From the NCBI RefSeq assembly GCF_023734775.1, contig NZ_AP025732.1:2238501-2302500 (forward strand): a DNA stretch of 64,000 bases, given 5' to 3'. Below are positions 36,358 to 44,988 of the stretch, piece after piece; within the stretch, counting starts at the first letter, position 1; every line of letters begins with the position of its first letter. The stretch comes from Nostoc cf. commune SO-36. GTDB lineage: Bacteria > Cyanobacteriota > Cyanobacteriia > Cyanobacteriales > Nostocaceae. The notes beneath the pieces were generated by a model. The model saw only the letters and a program-made list of their open reading frames with translations. It had not been told where the DNA came from and did not search any database. Position numbers and translations under genes: made by a program.

Positions 36358-36655
36358 GTTCATCCACCTCAGATACTCGTTCATCCACCTTTGATATTCA
36401 TTCATCCACCTCAAAGACTCATTCATCCACCTTTGATACTCATTCATCCACCTCAAAGACTCATTCATCCACCTTTGATACTCATTCATCCACCTCAAAG
36501 ACTCATTCATCCACCTTTGATACTCATTCATCCACCTCAAAGACTCATTCATCCACCTTTGATACTCATTCATCCACCTCAAAGACTCATTCATCCACCT
36601 TTGATACTCATTCATCCACCTCAAAGACTCATTCATCCACCTTTGATACTCATTC
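36358..36655. repeat. Fourteen 21-bp repeats in alternating A/B types
   Basis: Units TTCATCCACCTCAAAGACTCA and TTCATCCACCTTTGATACTCA alternate about seven times. Because 21 is divisible by three, frames stay open on both strands: minus gives heptads MNEYQRW and MNESLRW (a 106-residue frame, 36349-36669), plus gives HPPQRLI and HPPLILI. Neither has a ribosome site, so I treat it as non-coding. It lies between the HAD gene and the Tab2-like gene. Confidence 0.88.
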
Positions 36656-36750
36656 GTCTCAATGGCCAATGCCCAATGCCAAATGCTGCCCCAACACTCG
36701 TATGATCTACATATCAGGAAAACATAACAGCCAGCTTTTTACCGCAAAAC

Positions 36751-37611
36751 ATGGGCAGTATTTGGGAAATCGATTTTTACTCGCGTCCAATTTTGGACGA
36801 TAATCAGAAAAAAATTTGGGAAGTCTTAGTCTGCGAAAGCCCCTTGGATATCGACACAAAAGCAGATTCTTTGTTTCGCTATGCTCAATATTGTCCCAGT
36901 ACCCAGGTAAATTCGGGTTCATTGCGGGCAGCATTGCAAGAGGCTATTAACCAAGCTGGAAAAGCACCAATCAAAATCCGCTTTTTCCGTCGCCAAATGA
37001 ACAACATGATTACTAAAGCCTGCCAAGACTTAGGCATTCCTGCCCAGCCTAGCCGCCGTACTTTGGTTCTCAACCAATGGTTAGAACAGCGAATGGAAGA
37101 AGTGTATCCTCAAGAACCAGGGTATCAAGGGGGGGCTAATCCCTCAGTCCGCCTGGAGAAACCTTTGCCCCAACGTTTACCAGATGCTTTAGAAGGACAG
37201 CAGTGGGTATTTGTCACCTTAGATGCTGCGGATTTGGCAGAAATGCCAGAGTGGGAAATTGGTTTTGGTGAAGCTTTCCCCCTAGAGTTGGCGAAAGTTT
37301 CACCCGAAGCCCGTATTCCTGGCATTTTGATTTTCTCACCAAGAGCGTTGCCCTTAGCAGGCTGGATGTCTGGTTTGGAGTTGGCTTTTTTAAAATTTGA
37401 TACTAGCGTTGAGGCGAGATTGCTTTTAGAAACTGGTGTAACTGACAGCTGGATTGTGGCAAATATCAAGAAGCCTCAAATCTTAGCAGAAGCTAAAGGT
37501 TTTGAAGAAGCCAAGCAAAAAGCTAACGGAGTGCATTTTATTGGTATACAGTCTGATCCCAAAGCAGAATCTTTTGCTGGTTTTTGGCTGTTGCAAGAGG
37601 TTAATCTTTGA
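36751..37611 (+). CDS. Tab2/Atab2-like RNA-binding protein (DUF1092)
   Basis: A 286-residue protein beginning MGSIWEIDFYSRPILDDNQKK, the hallmark start of the Tab2 family. Further family stretches are IRFFRRQMNNMITKAC, LPQRLPDALEGQQWVFV and FAGFWLLQEVNL at the C-terminus. In algae and plants Tab2/Atab2 binds the psaB mRNA and promotes photosystem I synthesis; the cyanobacterial protein is assumed to act in photosystem assembly, which is inference. The gene is monocistronic as far as the sequence shows, preceded by the 21-bp array and followed by a heptamer tract. Confidence 0.88.
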   Translation: MGSIWEIDFYSRPILDDNQKKIWEVLVCESPLDIDTKADSLFRYAQYCPSTQVNSGSLRAALQEAINQAGKAPIKIRFFRRQMNNMITKACQDLGIPAQPSRRTLVLNQWLEQRMEEVYPQEPGYQGGANPSVRLEKPLPQRLPDALEGQQWVFVTLDAADLAEMPEWEIGFGEAFPLELAKVSPEARIPGILIFSPRALPLAGWMSGLELAFLKFDTSVEARLLLETGVTDSWIVANIKKPQILAEAKGFEEAKQKANGVHFIGIQSDPKAESFAGFWLLQEVNL

Positions 37612-37659
37612 AAATGGGGATTGGGGACAAGGGCACAAGGGGACAAGGAGAATAACCAT

Positions 37660-37708
37660 GCACAATGCCCAATGCCCAATGCCCAATGACAAATGACAAA
37701 TGACAAAT
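37660..37708. repeat. STRR heptamer tract (AATGCCC and AATGACA units)
   Basis: Tandem AATGCCC units run into ATGACAA units, all with period 7, directly downstream of the Tab2-like gene. The rest of 37612-37946 has small dispersed repeats (GCCTGCGGCGGGCTGCGCC) and no gene. Confidence 0.7.
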
Positions 37709-37946
37709 GACTAGATCCGTTGAGATATGACGATGATTTGGGATAATTAACAGCGTCCATCAGCGTTGATCTGTGGTTTCAAATCGCAACTGCCGAAATA
37801 TGCTGATGATTTTTGGATAGTTATCTGCGTCCATCGGCGGAAAGTCTGATGCCTGCGGCGGGCTGCGCCAACGTCGGCTTTTGGTAATCAGACTTTCAAG
37901 AGACAGGGTTGATATGCGGTTCAAAATCCACTATTCACTAAGGGTC

Positions 37947-39260
37947 ATGGGTTCTGAAAATTTGTCACAAGATACACTAGCAGAACAGTTGCTGGAACTA
38001 GCTATAAAATCCGGAGCCGAAGCTGCTGAGGTGTATCAGTCGCGATCGCTTTCTCGTCCAGTGTTTTTTGAGGGCAACCGACTAAAACAGCTAGAAACCA
38101 GTCAATCTGAAGGCACAGCGCTAAGGCTTTGGCGAAATGGGCGTCCGGGACTCACGGTAGCTTATGGTTCTGTCTTAGCCGAAGTAATGGTGGAAAAAGC
38201 TCTAGCACTCAGTCAACTTAATCAAGCGGAAGCAGTAGAATTAACCTCTAACTTTCAGCCCTTCTACCCAGATTTAGGGGAAAGTGTGCCGATAGAAGTT
38301 TTGGTAGATTGGGGCAAAGAAGCGATCGCACTTATCCGTGATGTCTATCCAGATATTGTGTGCAATGGTGACTGGGAATGTGATATTGAAACCACTAGAC
38401 TAGTCAATACCAAAGGTTTAGATTGTCACTATACTGACACTACCCTTAGCTGCTATGTATCCGCAGAATGGGTACGTGGCGATGATTTTTTGAATGTTGC
38501 CGATGGACAAACGAAGCGTGGCGAACTCGACCCAAAGAGATTAGCTAATCAAATTTTACAGCGCTTAATTTGGGCCAGAGAAAATATCTCACCTCCGACT
38601 GGGCGCGTACCAATTTTGTTCACTTCCAAAGCTGCCGATATGCTTTGGGGTACTGTGCAAGCAGCGTTGAATGGCAAGCGAGTCTTAGAAGTAGCTTCTC
38701 CTTGGGCAGAACACCTGGGTAAGCCAGTAGTCGCACCTAGCCTCACTCTCTACCAAGATCCAGAAGCGGGCCCTTACAGTTGCCCTTTTGATGATGAAGG
38801 CACTCCGACGAAATCTTTAGTATTTATCGAGAACGGGACTTTACAGAATTTTTATGGCGATCGCACTACCGGACGCCAACTTGGTACTAGCACCACTGGA
38901 AATGGTTTTCGCCCTGGCTTGGGCAGCTATCCCACCCCTGGTTTATTTAATTTTCTGATCCAACCAGGTTCGGCATCTCTACCAGATTTGATTAGACAAC
39001 TAGATGATGGCTTGATTGTGGATCAAATGCTGGGTGGCGGCGGCAGTATTTCTGGAGATTTTTCCATCAACGTTGATTTAGGCTACCGCGTCCAAAATGG
39101 TCACGTAATTGGGCGCGTTAAGGATACTATGGTTGCAGGTAATGTCTACACTGCCCTAAGACAATTAGTTACACTAGGCAATGATGCTGATTGGAATGGT
39201 TCTTGTTACACTCCATCTCTGATAGTTGAAGGGCTATCCACTACGGGGAGAAGCAATTAA
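37947..39260 (+). CDS. TldD/PmbA (TldE)-family metalloprotease-like protein
   Basis: A 437-residue protein of the TldD/PmbA family. Typical stretches are SGAEAAEVYQSRS at the N-terminus, EGTALRLWRNGRPG, VLFTSKAADMLWGTVQAAL-like middle sequence and the glycine-rich end MLGGGGSISGDFSINVDLGYRVQNG. The PmbA/TldE subunit lacks the zinc site of TldD and works with it in peptide maturation; the TldD partner is not in this window. I choose the ATG at 37947 (AAGGG just upstream); ATG 37914 and TTG 37881 are in-frame alternatives. Confidence 0.85.
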   Translation: MGSENLSQDTLAEQLLELAIKSGAEAAEVYQSRSLSRPVFFEGNRLKQLETSQSEGTALRLWRNGRPGLTVAYGSVLAEVMVEKALALSQLNQAEAVELTSNFQPFYPDLGESVPIEVLVDWGKEAIALIRDVYPDIVCNGDWECDIETTRLVNTKGLDCHYTDTTLSCYVSAEWVRGDDFLNVADGQTKRGELDPKRLANQILQRLIWARENISPPTGRVPILFTSKAADMLWGTVQAALNGKRVLEVASPWAEHLGKPVVAPSLTLYQDPEAGPYSCPFDDEGTPTKSLVFIENGTLQNFYGDRTTGRQLGTSTTGNGFRPGLGSYPTPGLFNFLIQPGSASLPDLIRQLDDGLIVDQMLGGGGSISGDFSINVDLGYRVQNGHVIGRVKDTMVAGNVYTALRQLVTLGNDADWNGSCYTPSLIVEGLSTTGRSN

Positions 39261-39263
39261 AAC

Positions 39264-39295
39264 AATTCGCAATTCGCAATTCGCAATTCGCAATT
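39264..39295. repeat. STRR heptamer tract (AATTCGC)n
   Basis: Four to five AATTCGC units in tandem, just after the PmbA-like gene. Confidence 0.75.
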
Positions 39296-39411
39296 ACGTT
39301 TTGTGACGGGGATTTAGACCCCTACACAAAACGGGCTGCCTGTCTTGCTGGGGACTTAAACCCCCAAAGTTTATTAATTCGTAATTGAGGATAGTGCTTG
39401 TATTGTAATAG

Positions 39412-39600
39412 CGAAACGGTTCAGTTAAGGCTAAAACTCTGTTATCCAAGTCAATTTTTTAACGTAGACGCTTCGGCTTGCCGCAGGCTACCGCCTTCTC
39501 TACGAGAGGCTTTCGCCAACGCGTAGCGTCTCGTAGAGAAGGCGCAGAGGACGCAGAGAGAAGAAAGAGAAGGAAAAAATTGCTTAACTGAACTGTATTG
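39412..39600. repeat. MITE-like repeat, copy 2 (shorter core)
   Basis: Shares the outer parts of the 2282-2536 element: ACGGTTCAGTTAAGGCTAAA on the left, the GTCAATTTTTTAACGTAGACGC stretch, and GCTTAACTGAACTGTATTG on the right. The core differs, with GGCTTGCCGCAGGCTACCGCC and TCTCTACGAGAGGC arranged differently. The left end has mutations (CGAAACGG for CAATACGG). Confidence 0.7.
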
Positions 39601-39642
39601 CTCTGAAATTTCGGTGACAGCTTTTTAGTAGATTGTAATCCC

Positions 39643-39668
39643 AAATCTAAAATCTAAAATCTAAAATT
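39643..39668. repeat. STRR heptamer tract (AATCTAA)n before the ClC gene
   Basis: Four units of seven bases in tandem lie directly upstream of the ClC gene and take the place where a ribosome site would be expected. Confidence 0.65.
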
Positions 39669-39671
39669 GGT

Positions 39672-42257
39672 ATGAATCAGCGCTTTCGTACCTGGTGGCA
39701 GCCTCGAAAAGGTTTAGCGATCGCTGAAGCTTGTGTAATCGGTTTAGTTGCTGCTCTATCTGCGGTATTCCTAAAAGTGGGTTCTGGATGGCTGGGGACA
39801 TGGCGAGTCCATAGTACCCACATTTTCCCCGCATGGCTAACACTACCGATAATTGGTCTTGTCCTAGGATTTGTGGCTGGCTGGTTGGTAGAAAGGTTGG
39901 CACCAGAGGCTTCTGGTAGCGGTATCCCCCAAGTCAAAGCAACTCTTGCCAATGTGTCTATGAGATTATCTTGGCGGGTGGCAGGTGTAAAGTTACTCAG
40001 TGCCATCATTGCCATTGGTTCGGGCATGACTTTGGGACGGCAAGGCCCCACCGTCCAAGTGGGGGCCAGTTTGGCAGCAGGAATGAGTCGTTGGGTTCCC
40101 ACTTCCCCAGATCATCGGCGGCAAATGATTGCAGCTGGTGCAGGTGCAGGTTTGGCGGCTGCTTTCAATGCCCCGATCGCAGGTGTATTATTTATCGTTG
40201 AAGAGTTACTCCAGGATTTATCAGGCTTGACTCTGGGAACTGCCATTATTGCCTCCTTTATTGGTGGGGTAATATCCCGGCTATTGGGTGGTGGCAGTTT
40301 AGACCTTAATTTGCAATTAACTCAATCTTCCAGCCAATTCTCTATCCCGGAAATTCCCTTTTTCATTTTATTGGGTATTTTGGCAGGCTTGCTGGGCGCA
40401 TTGTTTAATCGCGGCTTAATATTTAGTATTAAATTTTATAGAAGACTACATATCAGCTTATCGCTACAGGTGGCTTTAGCTGGATTTATCTCTGGTATTG
40501 TCGTGGCAATTCTCCCTGCATCCTTCCGCGACAATACGGGATTACGCGAGTCTTTAATTACTGGAGGTTCTGATCCTAGCGTAGCTGCGATCGCCTTTGC
40601 CGCCCAGTTCATTCTCACACTCATTGCCTTTGGTTCAGGAGCGCCGGGGGGATTATTCGCTCCCAGTCTAATTTTGGGTTCTTGTTTAGGACACATCATC
40701 GGTGTCTCTGAGTTATACATCACCGGCGCGGGTTCTCCGACTACTTACGCGCTAGCGGGTATGGGTGGATTTTTTAGCGCCGTTTCCAAAGTGCCAATCA
40801 CGGCAATTGTGATTGTGTTTGAGATGACTACAGATTTCAATTTGGTACTACCTTTAATGATTGTTTCTGTCGCAGCTTACCTAGTTGCGGATAAAGTAGT
40901 GCCTGGTTCGCTTTATGAAAAACTTTTGGAGTTAAAAGGCATCACTCTCACCAAAGAAGTTCCGATAGAAGGAGCGTTAACCAAATTAACTGCAAAAGAT
41001 GTGATGCAAGAACGGGTAGAAACTTTGGATGCAGAGATGAGCTTGGAAGAAGCAATGCAATTCTTTGCCCGTTCCCATCATCGCGGTTTCCCGGTGGTAG
41101 AAGATAGCAAGTTAATCGGGATTGTGACGCAATCAGATTTGCTGAAAATACGCGAACGCAATTTAGCTAATGATATTTTCTTAAAAGAAATTATGACGCC
41201 TGTCCCGATGACAGTAACACCAATCCACACCCTAAGTAATGTGCTGTATTTACTCAATCGCTATCAAATCAGCCGTTTACCTGTGGTGGATGGACGAAAA
41301 CTGATTGGGATTATTACCCGTGCAGATATTATTCGGGCGGAAGCAGATCATCTCAATTGTGATAACCGGACTCCTAAACTGCAACCAGAACCTTCATACA
41401 TAGTTTACCAAACGCGATCGCCGAGTATTGGTAGAGGTAGATTATTAGTACCCGTAGCTAATCCCGAAACAGCCGATATTTTGTTACTTATGGCAGCAGC
41501 TATTGCCCGCGATCGCCATTATGAAATAGATTGCGTGCAAGTGATGCTGATACCCCGCCACAGTTCCCCATCAGAAACCGAAGTAAGAACGGCAAAAAGT
41601 CGTCGCTTGCTACGACAGGCTGAAGTCTTAGCAAAAAAGTGGCAGATTCCCTTACACACGCAGATTCGAGTTACCCACGACGTAGCCCAGGCAATTTTGG
41701 AGACAGTCAACGAACAACACATCGACCTTATATTGATGGGATGGAAAGGTAACACATCTACCCCCGGTAGGATTTTTGGCAACGTTGTAGACACCATAAT
41801 TCGCCAAGCCACTTGCGAAGTAGTATTAGTAAAATTAGGCACAACTGGGCAAGCTTTCAACCGTTGGCTAGTCCCGATAGCTGGTGGCCCCAATTCCCCA
41901 CTGGCGATTAAATTACTACCTGCTCTAATTACATTAGGAAATGAACCGCAAATTCACTTGACACAGGTGTTTAAGCCATTTGAATTCAAGCCAGATATGT
42001 CAGTTTCAGAACAAGCCATCCGCCATTTGATGCGGCGGCGAAAACTGCCCAGTACTGTGGTTGCTCTCCCAGTTCAAGCTGATTCAGTTGCTGAAGGTGT
42101 GATTAACCTAGTGAAAACCGAAGGTTATGATGTTGTCGTTGTGGGAGCTTCGCGCGAGGGATTGTTGCAGCAGGCGATTCAAGGTAATATTCCAGAAGCG
42201 ATCGCCTCTGGTGTAGAAAGTACAGTGATTTTAGTCAGGGGTGCAATTAACAATTAA
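39672..42257 (+). CDS. ClC-type chloride channel/antiporter with CBS pair and two USP domains
   Basis: An 861-residue membrane protein. The ClC domain (about 20-420) shows GSGIPQVK for the anion site, GRQGPTVQVGA, LFIVEELLQD with the internal proton glutamate, and GAPGGLFAPSL. The external gating glutamate of GREGP is Gln here. Two CBS domains follow (about 437-560, DVMQERVETLDAEM and EIMTPVPMTVTP), then two universal-stress-type domains (about 575-720 and 725-860, with LILMGWKGN and VVVVGASREG). CBS and USP parts would bind adenine nucleotides and gate transport. It is monocistronic. Confidence 0.9.
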   Translation: MNQRFRTWWQPRKGLAIAEACVIGLVAALSAVFLKVGSGWLGTWRVHSTHIFPAWLTLPIIGLVLGFVAGWLVERLAPEASGSGIPQVKATLANVSMRLSWRVAGVKLLSAIIAIGSGMTLGRQGPTVQVGASLAAGMSRWVPTSPDHRRQMIAAGAGAGLAAAFNAPIAGVLFIVEELLQDLSGLTLGTAIIASFIGGVISRLLGGGSLDLNLQLTQSSSQFSIPEIPFFILLGILAGLLGALFNRGLIFSIKFYRRLHISLSLQVALAGFISGIVVAILPASFRDNTGLRESLITGGSDPSVAAIAFAAQFILTLIAFGSGAPGGLFAPSLILGSCLGHIIGVSELYITGAGSPTTYALAGMGGFFSAVSKVPITAIVIVFEMTTDFNLVLPLMIVSVAAYLVADKVVPGSLYEKLLELKGITLTKEVPIEGALTKLTAKDVMQERVETLDAEMSLEEAMQFFARSHHRGFPVVEDSKLIGIVTQSDLLKIRERNLANDIFLKEIMTPVPMTVTPIHTLSNVLYLLNRYQISRLPVVDGRKLIGIITRADIIRAEADHLNCDNRTPKLQPEPSYIVYQTRSPSIGRGRLLVPVANPETADILLLMAAAIARDRHYEIDCVQVMLIPRHSSPSETEVRTAKSRRLLRQAEVLAKKWQIPLHTQIRVTHDVAQAILETVNEQHIDLILMGWKGNTSTPGRIFGNVVDTIIRQATCEVVLVKLGTTGQAFNRWLVPIAGGPNSPLAIKLLPALITLGNEPQIHLTQVFKPFEFKPDMSVSEQAIRHLMRRRKLPSTVVALPVQADSVAEGVINLVKTEGYDVVVVGASREGLLQQAIQGNIPEAIASGVESTVILVRGAINN

Positions 42258-42306
42258 GTAGGGGCGCAAGCCCTTGCACCCCTACAAATCTACACATAAT
42301 TTGAGT

Positions 42307-42381
42307 TCAACGATAAAATATGCCAATAATTAGAGAAACAATTATTGGTATTAAGATTGGAATAGCAACTATAGAACCCAT
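42307..42381 (-). CDS. Possible 24-residue membrane peptide
   Basis: ATG at 42381 opens a frame encoding MGSIVAIPILIPIIVSLIIG and four more residues (IFYR), one membrane helix with a positive end. A possible AGAG lies about 10 nt upstream. However, the frame contains a 9-bp hairpin (CCAATAATT/AATTATTGG), so it may be a structured non-coding stretch. Not matched to a known photosystem small subunit. Low confidence. Confidence 0.25.
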   Translation of the reverse strand: MGSIVAIPILIPIIVSLIIGIFYR

Positions 42382-42515
42382 TTGATATCTCTAAGAAGCT
42401 GCGAGTCTCTTAAGCATGAGCCTAACAAAACAAAGATTGAGCTTGGTCATTCAATTGTTCCTTCTGCCCTCTGCCCTCAGCATAGCTGCCTTCTTCAAAA
42501 ATTCTCGCGTGACCC

Positions 42516-42728
42516 CTAGTTGTACTCTCCAGGAAGATCAGTTTTTCTAACAGTAATGCTGCCAACTTTCTTACCTGACATTCTCAATAATTCATCACCT
42601 GAAAATTCAAAACCAAGCTTTAGTGCTATTCGCGCAACATCATCTGCGGTTGGTGCTGCGAGCACCTCGTTTTTAAGTTCAGGTTCAGACTGCATTTTCT
42701 TTAAAAATGCTTCGATTTGCTCAAAAGC
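42516..42728 (-). CDS. Nif11-like leader peptide family protein (RiPP-precursor-like)
   Basis: A 70-residue protein. MAFEQIEAFLKKMQSEPELK, a central TADDVARIALKLGFEFSGDEL (two pieces of the family pattern) match the Nif11 leader domain, which in cyanobacteria heads precursor peptides of ribosomally made natural products. The tail SGKKVGSITVRKTDLPGEYN has no Cys and no Gly-Gly cleavage motif, so it may be a stand-alone Nif11 protein. I use the ATG at 42728 (GAGG 10-12 nt upstream); the longer frame to 42776 starts inside the IS5 end. No modification enzyme is in the window. The insertion element lies 37 nt upstream, separating it from its former upstream DNA. Confidence 0.78.
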   Translation of the reverse strand, partial: AFEQIEAFLKKMQSEPELKNEVLAAPTADDVARIALKLGFEFSGDELLRMSGKKVGSITVRKTDLPGEYN

Positions 42729-42764
42729 CATATTTAAAATTTGATCCTCGCTAGCTACTCGTAA

Positions 42765-43678
42765 TATAGAAACCATTTGGGATCTAGTATACTATTAAAA
42801 TAATAGTACTTTCTATCACTCATGTATTTAAATAGTTTAACAGATGAAGAGTGGTTAATTATTGAACCATTATTACCTAAAAAGAAGCTGACTCGTCCAC
42901 CTACATGGAGTAAAAGACAAATTTTAGATGGCATCTTTTATCAACTGAAAAATGGCTGTAATTGGGCTGACTTGACCGTTGGATTTGCCGCCCTATTCCA
43001 CAGTTTTTTGGCATTACAAGCAGTGGCGAAGTGATGGATTGATTGAGGATATCATGGAGATTTTACATCACAGAGTCCGAGAAAAAAAAGGAAGAAAGCC
43101 CCTTTGGACTACCTTGATAATGATCGATTCCCAAGCAGTCAAAAATACTTGTAATGCTAGTATCGAAACCAAGGGGTTTTGTTTTTACAAGTCCACGAAC
43201 GGTACAAAAAGGCATCTTGCAGTAGATATTCTTGCTTTCCCTTTTTTACTCACTGTACTCAGGCGAATATTTCTGATGACCAAGGGCTGATTAAGATGTT
43301 GACAATTCATATCGACTTCTTTAAATTCAAACCTGTGGAACTACCTAAAACGACAATTCTTTTAGACAACGGTTATCATCCTGACTTTCAGGAAGCCGAG
43401 TTAGTCAAGATTTATCCAGAAATCATGAGTAAAATTCAATTTTCTTTTGTCTCCCAAGCCATCCCAGCAGGAAAAAGCCCAGAAAGGAAAGTCTGGTTTT
43501 GTACCAGTTAAAGCCAGATGGGTCATTGAAAGAAGTAATGCTTGGATGGAACGCTGTAAAAGCTTGGTCAAAAATTTTGAAAGAACTTTGGAGAATGCGA
43601 CGACTAAAATTCATCTCTGTTTTGTCAGACTTATGCTCCGAAGATTAGCTACTTCATAGATCCCAAATGGGTTCTATA
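42765..43678 (+). mobile_element. IS5-family insertion sequence (degraded)
   Basis: The inverted ends TATAGAAACCATTTGGGATC+TA (42765-42786) and its mate at 43657-43678 match at 21 of 22 positions. The outer TATA on both sides is palindromic and may be or include the target duplication, so the true ends are ambiguous by up to 4 bases. About 910 bp with one transposase in pieces. Confidence 0.85.
42822..43659 (+). pseudogene. IS5-family transposase, three frameshifts
   Basis: Read across three frame changes (near 42975, 43235 and 43460), the sequence gives a normal IS5-type transposase: SLTDEEWLIIEPLLPKKK at the N-terminus, then LPPYSTVFWHYKQWRSDGLI, MIDSQAVKNT (first Asp), ILLDNGYH (second Asp) and WVIERSNAWMERCKSL (catalytic Glu). 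The DSQAVK motif and the size suit the IS427-type subgroup. With three lesions it is inactive; movement would need a transposase from another copy. Confidence 0.88.
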
Positions 43679-43803
43679 AGCCCCCACTTACCAAACTTAA
43701 TTTCCTCACCCTCAGACTTTAAAAACGCAATCCAACCTACAACTCCCATCAAAATCAAAATACACCCAAAGCTAAGAAATATAACAAATACTGAATCTTC
43801 CAT
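43654..43803 (-). CDS. Small single-helix membrane protein, 3' end altered by IS5
   Basis: ATG at 43803 opens a 49-codon frame: MEDSVFVIFLSFGCILILMG, then VVGWIAFLKSEGEEIKFGKWGL and a C-terminal end (IEPIWDL) that is encoded by the IS5 terminal repeat. One membrane helix covers about residues 5-30, followed by a charged tail. It lies 24 nt downstream of the glycosyltransferase in the same direction. Insertion of the element has replaced the native C-terminus. The family is unknown to me. The gene is too short for usual ORF cut-offs. Confidence 0.55.
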   Translation of the reverse strand: MEDSVFVIFLSFGCILILMGVVGWIAFLKSEGEEIKFGKWGLIEPIWDL

Positions 43804-43827
43804 TTTTCACAATTACAAAGAATTTTT

Positions 43828-44988
43828 TTAATGACCATCAACTAACTTTGCTAAACTTGCACGAAACCGACTAAAATCAAAAGCTTCAATAGTTTTTTGC
43901 TGCAAGTATTCTGGTTGGTAAACTACTGGGTTAGAGCAATCGCCTTGCAGGATTTGAATTAGATTATTGGCAATTTCTTCTACGTTATCAGGGTTAACTA
44001 AACATCCCAATTTTCCCTCAGCCAAGGGATCTATAGAACCATCTTGATTACCTGCTAGCACCGGTTTCCCACAAGCTAAAGCTTCTAGATAAACAATACC
44101 AAATCCTTCTCCTTTACTAGGCAAAGCAAAAACATCGCAGAGATTGTAATAAGCACACAATTCTTCATCTGGTACAAATCCTGCAATAGTGACACAATCT
44201 TGTAGATTTAAGCTGGTAACTAAAGCATTAATTCGAGGTAAATCATCCCCTTTCCCTGCAAGAATGAAGTGAACATTAGGGATATGCAACCGCACTTTAA
44301 GTAAAGCATGAAGGATTTGGTCATAACCCTTGTATTTTGCCATGCGTCCCATCCGCGTTACTGTTAAAATTACAGGCTGTTCATCTGTTAAGTTATATCG
44401 TTTTAGCAAGTAGGGAGGTTTAGGATTTATTTTAAATTGATTGGCATCAAACGTATTAGGTAAAAGAACTATTTTTTCTGAATCAATATTTTGATATTCA
44501 AGCAAGCGCTGGCGAGTGTAATTACTAACACTAATAATTTTATCTGCTTTTTGTAATGCTAATTTTGTAGGCTTATTCTCAAGATCCCAAACTTCTAAGC
44601 CATGAGCAACTACCCAGTAAGGAATCCCAGTGAGAAGTTTTAGAACATAACAAGCAGTGGCATAGTTAACATGAGTTGATATGACTATAGTGGGGCGTTG
44701 GAGAATAGCCAAAATAATGATTTTGGTAGCGAATAAAATGGTTTGCAATAATCGTGGTAAATCTCCAAAATAATGAAATCTTGTTGAAGTTAAAAATTGC
44801 AAGTTTTGCTGCTGTCCTAAATTGTGCTTGTCATACTTGAGAAACACGTCATAATGAGCTTCAGGATATATATCTTGTAAAGCTTGGAGTAAAAATGTTG
44901 AGTAAACTTGAATACCTCCCTTAAAACCAAATATGTTCGGAAATATTAAGTTAAAATGACGTTTATTTACCGGAGATTTTTTGAACAT
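43828..44988 (-). CDS. Glycosyltransferase family 4 (group 1)
   Basis: A 386-residue glycosyltransferase of GT-B fold. The N-terminal half includes FPNIFGFKGGIQVYSTFLLQ and WVVAHGLEVWD; the C-terminal donor-binding half shows TVTRMGRMAKYKGYDQIL, a ALPSKGEGFGIVYLEALACG motif (the E-x7-E type nucleotide-sugar site) and KPVLAGNQDGS. I use the ATG at 44988 (MFKKSPVNKR); an upstream start at 45015 is possible. It overlaps the O-antigen ligase-like gene by 26 nt, implying translation coupling. Role: surface polysaccharide synthesis; sugar and acceptor unknown. Confidence 0.88.
   Translation of the reverse strand: MFKKSPVNKRHFNLIFPNIFGFKGGIQVYSTFLLQALQDIYPEAHYDVFLKYDKHNLGQQQNLQFLTSTRFHYFGDLPRLLQTILFATKIIILAILQRPTIVISTHVNYATACYVLKLLTGIPYWVVAHGLEVWDLENKPTKLALQKADKIISVSNYTRQRLLEYQNIDSEKIVLLPNTFDANQFKINPKPPYLLKRYNLTDEQPVILTVTRMGRMAKYKGYDQILHALLKVRLHIPNVHFILAGKGDDLPRINALVTSLNLQDCVTIAGFVPDEELCAYYNLCDVFALPSKGEGFGIVYLEALACGKPVLAGNQDGSIDPLAEGKLGCLVNPDNVEEIANNLIQILQGDCSNPVVYQPEYLQQKTIEAFDFSRFRASLAKLVDGH

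Noticed and set aside
36358..36655. Considered a CRISPR array
   Set aside because: The sequence between the shared CATCCACCT words is one of two alternating types, not unique spacers.
36349..36705. Long open frames on both strands over the 21-bp repeats
   Set aside because: They are explained by the repeat length being a multiple of three, and neither has a ribosome site. I kept the array as a repeat only.
42307..42381. 24-residue hydrophobic peptide taken as a known small photosystem subunit
   Set aside because: It does not match any Pet, Psa or Psb small-subunit sequence I know, so it is listed only as a low-confidence frame.
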